Positions 31,226 to 34,166 of a stretch of DNA of 34,166 nt are shown here, piece after piece. Source of the stretch: Hyphomonadaceae bacterium (GTDB lineage: Bacteria; Pseudomonadota; Alphaproteobacteria; Caulobacterales; Aquidulcibacteraceae); NCBI GenBank assembly GCA_021299265.1, contig JAJTGP010000071.1, forward strand, positions 1-34,166, written 5' to 3'. Under the pieces are notes generated by a model that made no database searches, was not told where the DNA came from, and saw only the letters and a list, made by a program, of their open reading frames with translations. Made by a program: the position numbers and the translations under genes. Within the stretch, counting starts at the first letter, position 1, and each line of letters begins with the position of its first letter.

Positions 31226-32206
31226 CTAGCCACGGGGCAACAAAATAGTGGCACCCGTGGTTTGCCGCCCTTCCAAGGCGCGATGCGCGTCGGCTGCCTG
31301 CTCTAACGGATAACGGGCACCAATGACGGGCCGTATAACCCCTTTTTCGACAAGGTCGAATAGGTCCTTTGCCGCTTGATCGAGTTCAGGCGTTGTCGCC
31401 ACATAGTCGAACAAAGTCGGGCGAGTTAGAAAAAGCGATCCGCGACGGGAGAGATCGAGCGGCGAAACTGGTGCTGGCGGACCCGAAGCGTTGCCAAAGC
31501 TCACCACCAAGCCACGCCGCGCCGCACTGTCTAGGGACGCCACTAACGTATCGGCGCCGACGGAATCATAGACGATCTCACAGCCCTTACCATTCGTGAG
31601 CGCTTTGACCCGTTCGGCAATAGGCTCGGAGCGATAAAGGATGATTTCTGAGCAGCCATGTTCGAGCGCCAATTCAGCTTTTGCTTCACTACCCACCGTG
31701 CCAATGACACGAACGCCCAAATGCGCCAGCCAAGAGCAGGCAATCAACCCAACCCCACCCGCTGCGGCATGGAAAAGCACCGTATCCCCAGCCTTTAAGG
31801 GTCTTAGGCGCTGGATTAGAAATTCAGCGGTTAAGCCCTTCAAGAGGAGCCCGGCGGCAACATCCAGTCCAATACTGTCAGGAACTTTTACGGCCCGCCC
31901 CTCTGGCACTGCCGCATAGTCGGCGTAAGCGCCCAAGGGGCCAGAGGAAAAGGCAACGCGGTCGCCAATCGCGAATCGGGTCACGGCTTCGCCAATTGCG
32001 GTGACAACACCAGCCCCTTCAAGCCCGAGGCCGGAGGGCAAAGGAATCGGATAAAGGCCCGTGCGTTGATATGTATCAATGAAATTGAGGCCACAGGCCG
32101 CCATCTCAATCAGAATCTCATCGGGCTTAGGGGTTGGGATCGGGACTTCGCGCAGTTCAAGTACTTCTGGTCCGCCAAGCCGAGACAGGCCAACTTGGCG
32201 CATCAT
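31226..32206 (-). CDS. NADPH:quinone oxidoreductase-like, zinc-free MDR family
   Basis: This 326-aa medium-chain reductase resembles QorA/zeta-crystallin. The N-terminal segment is GLNFIDTYQRTGLYPIPLPSGLGLEGAG, with NFID and the glycine-rich signature. The Rossmann motif is FHAAAGGVGLIA, followed by YDSVGADTL. The structural zinc Cys cluster of alcohol dehydrogenases is missing, as expected for the quinone reductase branch. Its ATG overlaps the TGA of the upstream dienelactone hydrolase gene (ATGA), so the two are one operon. An in-frame ATG one codon later is equally possible. The physiological acceptor is unknown. Confidence 0.92.
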   Translation of the reverse strand: MMRQVGLSRLGGPEVLELREVPIPTPKPDEILIEMAACGLNFIDTYQRTGLYPIPLPSGLGLEGAGVVTAIGEAVTRFAIGDRVAFSSGPLGAYADYAAVPEGRAVKVPDSIGLDVAAGLLLKGLTAEFLIQRLRPLKAGDTVLFHAAAGGVGLIACSWLAHLGVRVIGTVGSEAKAELALEHGCSEIILYRSEPIAERVKALTNGKGCEIVYDSVGADTLVASLDSAARRGLVVSFGNASGPPAPVSPLDLSRRGSLFLTRPTLFDYVATTPELDQAAKDLFDLVEKGVIRPVIGARYPLEQAADAHRALEGRQTTGATILLPRG

Positions 32207-32889
32207 GACAGCGTCTCAGCAAAGAAGGCCATCGTCCGATCACTCGCCAGCGTGGCTCCTGCAGCGTCATAATGTTGCCCACCGACGCGCGCGAAAGCGT
32301 GATCGAGCCCCTCATAAACATGCATCTGAATTTGCCGGTTTCCAGACAGGCCGGCCTTCATGGCGGCTTGAGCTTCCTTGTTCACAAAGGAATCTTCTGA
32401 CGCGACATGCATTAGCAACGGCTTGGTCTCTGCATTTGCCTCGGTCAAGCGATCTTGAATACCCACACCATAATAGCTGACGCTGGCATTGATGCTCGTG
32501 CGGGTCGCGGTCAGATAGGCAAGAAGCCCGCCTAAGCAATAGCCGACGGCCCCAACAGTAGCGTGGGTCTGGCGAATGTGATCAATTGTGGCCTGAATAT
32601 CGACGACACCCATGTCGACGTCAAACTTACCAAAATAGTCAAAGGCTTGCTGCCACTCTTCTGGGGTTTGGTCGGTAATGTCGATCCCCGGCTGAATGCG
32701 CCAGAACAGGTCTGGAACCACCGCATAATAGCCTTGAGCGGCATAGCTGTCGGCCAAGTCGCGCATGACTTTATTGACGCCGAAAATCTCTTGGATCACC
32801 ACCAAAGCGCGGCCATTGGCTTGCGCTGGCTTGGCAATATACGCCGTGAATGCGCCATCTGGTCCGTTGATCGTGACATGCTCGCCCAT
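32203..32889 (-). CDS. Dienelactone hydrolase family protein
   Basis: This alpha/beta hydrolase of about 228 aa carries the DLH triad: Cys in VGYCLGGLLAYL (near residue 116), Asp in VASEDSFV and His in GLDHAFAR. Also typical are VVIQEIFGVN and the YYAVVPDLFWR segment. Dienelactone hydrolases open dienelactones in chloroaromatic degradation, but many paralogues have unknown substrates, and no ring-cleavage genes are present here. The start at 32889 has GGAGG eight bases upstream; the track's TTG at 32943 would add 18 non-homologous residues. It is co-translated with the quinone oxidoreductase. Confidence 0.91.
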   Translation of the reverse strand: MGEHVTINGPDGAFTAYIAKPAQANGRALVVIQEIFGVNKVMRDLADSYAAQGYYAVVPDLFWRIQPGIDITDQTPEEWQQAFDYFGKFDVDMGVVDIQATIDHIRQTHATVGAVGYCLGGLLAYLTATRTSINASVSYYGVGIQDRLTEANAETKPLLMHVASEDSFVNKEAQAAMKAGLSGNRQIQMHVYEGLDHAFARVGGQHYDAAGATLASDRTMAFFAETLS

Positions 32890-33090
32890 ATGTGTATCCT
32901 CCGAAAGATCAGAATTGATTGCCGCCTCGCTTGACCTAGCCAAAGTCGAGCCCCAAGTGAGGGGTTGTTACGGCTATGACCTAGTCGCAAGACCACGGGA
33001 TGACAATCGGTTTTGTTATCTTTCGGGAAAGCCACGATCGGTGATCATTGCGGTCATTGATATGTGGTCGCCAATTTGGAGATCGGTAGC

Positions 33091-33384
33091 ATGAAAGTCA
33101 GTATTGAAGTGGATTTGACGCCAAGCGAGGCGCGTGAGCTTTTGGGCATGCCGAACCTAACCTCCATTCAAGAGGCCTTTGTGGGGATTGCAAAGGATAA
33201 GATCGAGAAGACTGGCAATATGGTCGATGTAGAGCCGATGTTGCGGACTTGGACGGGCCTCGGCGGCGCGGCGACCGAAGCATTTGGGGCCCTAGTCGGC
33301 GCAGCCTTGAAAGTGGCGACCAGCGACGTCGGCACGAAGCCCACCTCCACCCCCGATAAGAGCGCCAGCGACAAGACCTCGTGA
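33091..33384 (+). CDS. DUF6489-like protein
   Basis: This 97-aa protein beginning [21 protein letters not shown] resembles the alphaproteobacterial DUF6489 group, small soluble proteins of unknown role. The first half has a short strand and helix, then [16 protein letters not shown], and the C-terminus is Thr/Ser/Lys-rich. The track's GTG at 33064 would add nine residues; the ATG at 33091 has GGAG upstream and is preferred. Its TGA overlaps the GTG of mnmE (GTGA), so the two are coupled. About 200 bases without a gene separate it from the divergent hydrolase, where I see nothing definite. Confidence 0.8.
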   Translation: MKVSIEVDLTPSEARELLGMPNLTSIQEAFVGIAKDKIEKTGNMVDVEPMLRTWTGLGGAATEAFGALVGAALKVATSDVGTKPTSTPDKSASDKTS

Positions 33385-34166
33385 CAGCCTCGACTATTGT
33401 GGCCCTCGCGTCGGGGCCAGGGCCAGCCGGGGTCAGCATTATCCGTTTGTCCGGGCCGGCTTGTGAGCATGTAGCCCAACGCCTGATCGGCAGCACGCCA
33501 TTGCCGAGACGTGCCAAACTGGCCAGAATTGTTGATCGGGTCGGTGAGCCTATTGATAATGCACTGGTTCTTTATTTTCCCTGCCCACATAGCTTTACAG
33601 GCGAGGACGTGTTGGAGCTGCATGTCCACGGTGGCCGGGCCGTGGTTCGCGACACGCTTGAGGCTTGTCTTGGTATCCCAGACGTTCGTCTCGCTGAGGC
33701 AGGGGAGTTTAGTCGGCGGGCCTTCCTAAGTGGAAAGATGGACCTCACTGCAGCCGAAGGCTTAGCTGATCTGGTTGAGGCCGAAACGGCAGCGCAGCGC
33801 CGCCAAGCTCTGCGTCAGATGGAAGGCGAATTGGCCGATGAAGTTGGCCGGTGGCGCGAGGCCGTGATTGATTGCCTCGCTGATGCCGAGGGCGATATTG
33901 ATTTCCCCGATGAGGATTTGCCGCCAGGTCTCAGCGAACGGGCGCGTCAACGCATTGAGAGCCTGAAGGGTCGCTTGGAGGCCTATTTGGCAGAGTCTCG
34001 CCGTGCAGAGCGAGTTCGAACCGGCTATCAGGTTGCGATAGTCGGCAAGCCAAACGCAGGAAAATCCAGCCTAGTCAACCAATTGGCGCGTCGGGATGCG
34101 GCGATTGTGTCGCCAGTTCCAGGAACGACCCGCGACATTGTCGATGTGCGCCTGGTTCTTGGGGGC
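33381..34166 (+). CDS. mnmE: tRNA modification GTPase MnmE (partial, 3' end missing)
   Basis: This gene is missing from the track because it runs off the right edge. From the GTG at 33381 the translation reads [25 protein letters not shown], the MnmE tetrahydrofolate-binding N-terminal domain. [40 protein letters not shown] and the GTPase G1 motif [18 protein letters not shown] follow, with PVPGTTRD just before the edge. MnmE works with MnmG to modify U34 of certain tRNAs. About 262 residues are visible of roughly 450. It is translationally coupled to the upstream DUF6489 gene. In alphaproteobacteria mnmG, rsmG and parAB often lie downstream, so the origin may be near; this is inference. Confidence 0.95.
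   Translation, partial: MTASTIVALASGPGPAGVSIIRLSGPACEHVAQRLIGSTPLPRRAKLARIVDRVGEPIDNALVLYFPCPHSFTGEDVLELHVHGGRAVVRDTLEACLGIPDVRLAEAGEFSRRAFLSGKMDLTAAEGLADLVEAETAAQRRQALRQMEGELADEVGRWREAVIDCLADAEGDIDFPDEDLPPGLSERARQRIESLKGRLEAYLAESRRAERVRTGYQVAIVGKPNAGKSSLVNQLARRDAAIVSPVPGTTRDIVDVRLVLGG

Noticed and set aside
1-34166. tRNA, rRNA, CRISPR array, insertion sequence or prophage
   Set aside because: No direct-repeat array, transposase or integrase motif, or tRNA-like cloverleaf with conserved arms was seen on either strand.

Overview
The window is about 34 kb of ordinary-looking chromosome from a free-living alphaproteobacterium. The inference rests on gene content and protein style: a NodT-type outer membrane lipoprotein of an RND pump, a PhbB-type acetoacetyl-CoA reductase, a DUF6489 protein directly before mnmE, a malyl-CoA-lyase-like gene next to ppc, and a moderately GC-rich sequence with frequent GTG/TTG starts. 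Caulobacterales/Maricaulales/Hyphomonadaceae-like bacteria fit best, but no 16S or tRNA gene is present to fix the taxon. I see no IS element, prophage, CRISPR array or tRNA gene.

Layout. 1-1198 is the 5' part of murJ (minus, cut by the window edge), divergent from a chorismate mutase with an unassigned C-terminal half (1326-2075). 2072-3914 (minus) is a three-gene set, NmrA-like reductase, glutathione S-transferase and DUF1330 protein, with a divergent LysR regulator (4010-4906). Next come truA (minus), then a malyl-CoA lyase-like gene and ppc (5839-9686, plus) separated by a potentially structured RNA. A class A acid phosphatase and a PIF1/RecD-like helicase follow on the minus strand. cysK and amn (12115-14637) are on the plus strand, and the amn leader can fold. 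14707-21588 is a complete tripartite RND efflux locus: tetR-adaptor-pump on minus and the outer membrane factor divergent, with a perfect 16-bp dyad between them. It is followed by argE (minus), metK (plus, TTG start, palindromic leader), phaB (minus) and a Tat-type gamma-glutamyltransferase (plus).

26742-30103 is the least explained part. Four tightly overlapping minus-strand genes (a GNAT-like protein of unclear family, a clear GNAT acyltransferase, an isochorismatase-fold protein with a non-canonical active-site region, and a 91-aa orphan) face a LysR-type regulator that probably starts at TTG. This looks like one inducible unit for making or modifying a small molecule. No function is established by the sequence, and it is my main candidate for an undescribed system.

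The right end holds an XRE regulator, a membrane-anchored SH3-like protein, a dienelactone hydrolase-quinone oxidoreductase pair (minus), and a DUF6489 gene whose stop codon overlaps the GTG start of mnmE, which runs off the window. Start sites were re-chosen from the ORF track where Shine-Dalgarno spacing or family length demanded it. All structure predictions were made by eye and were not energy-scored.
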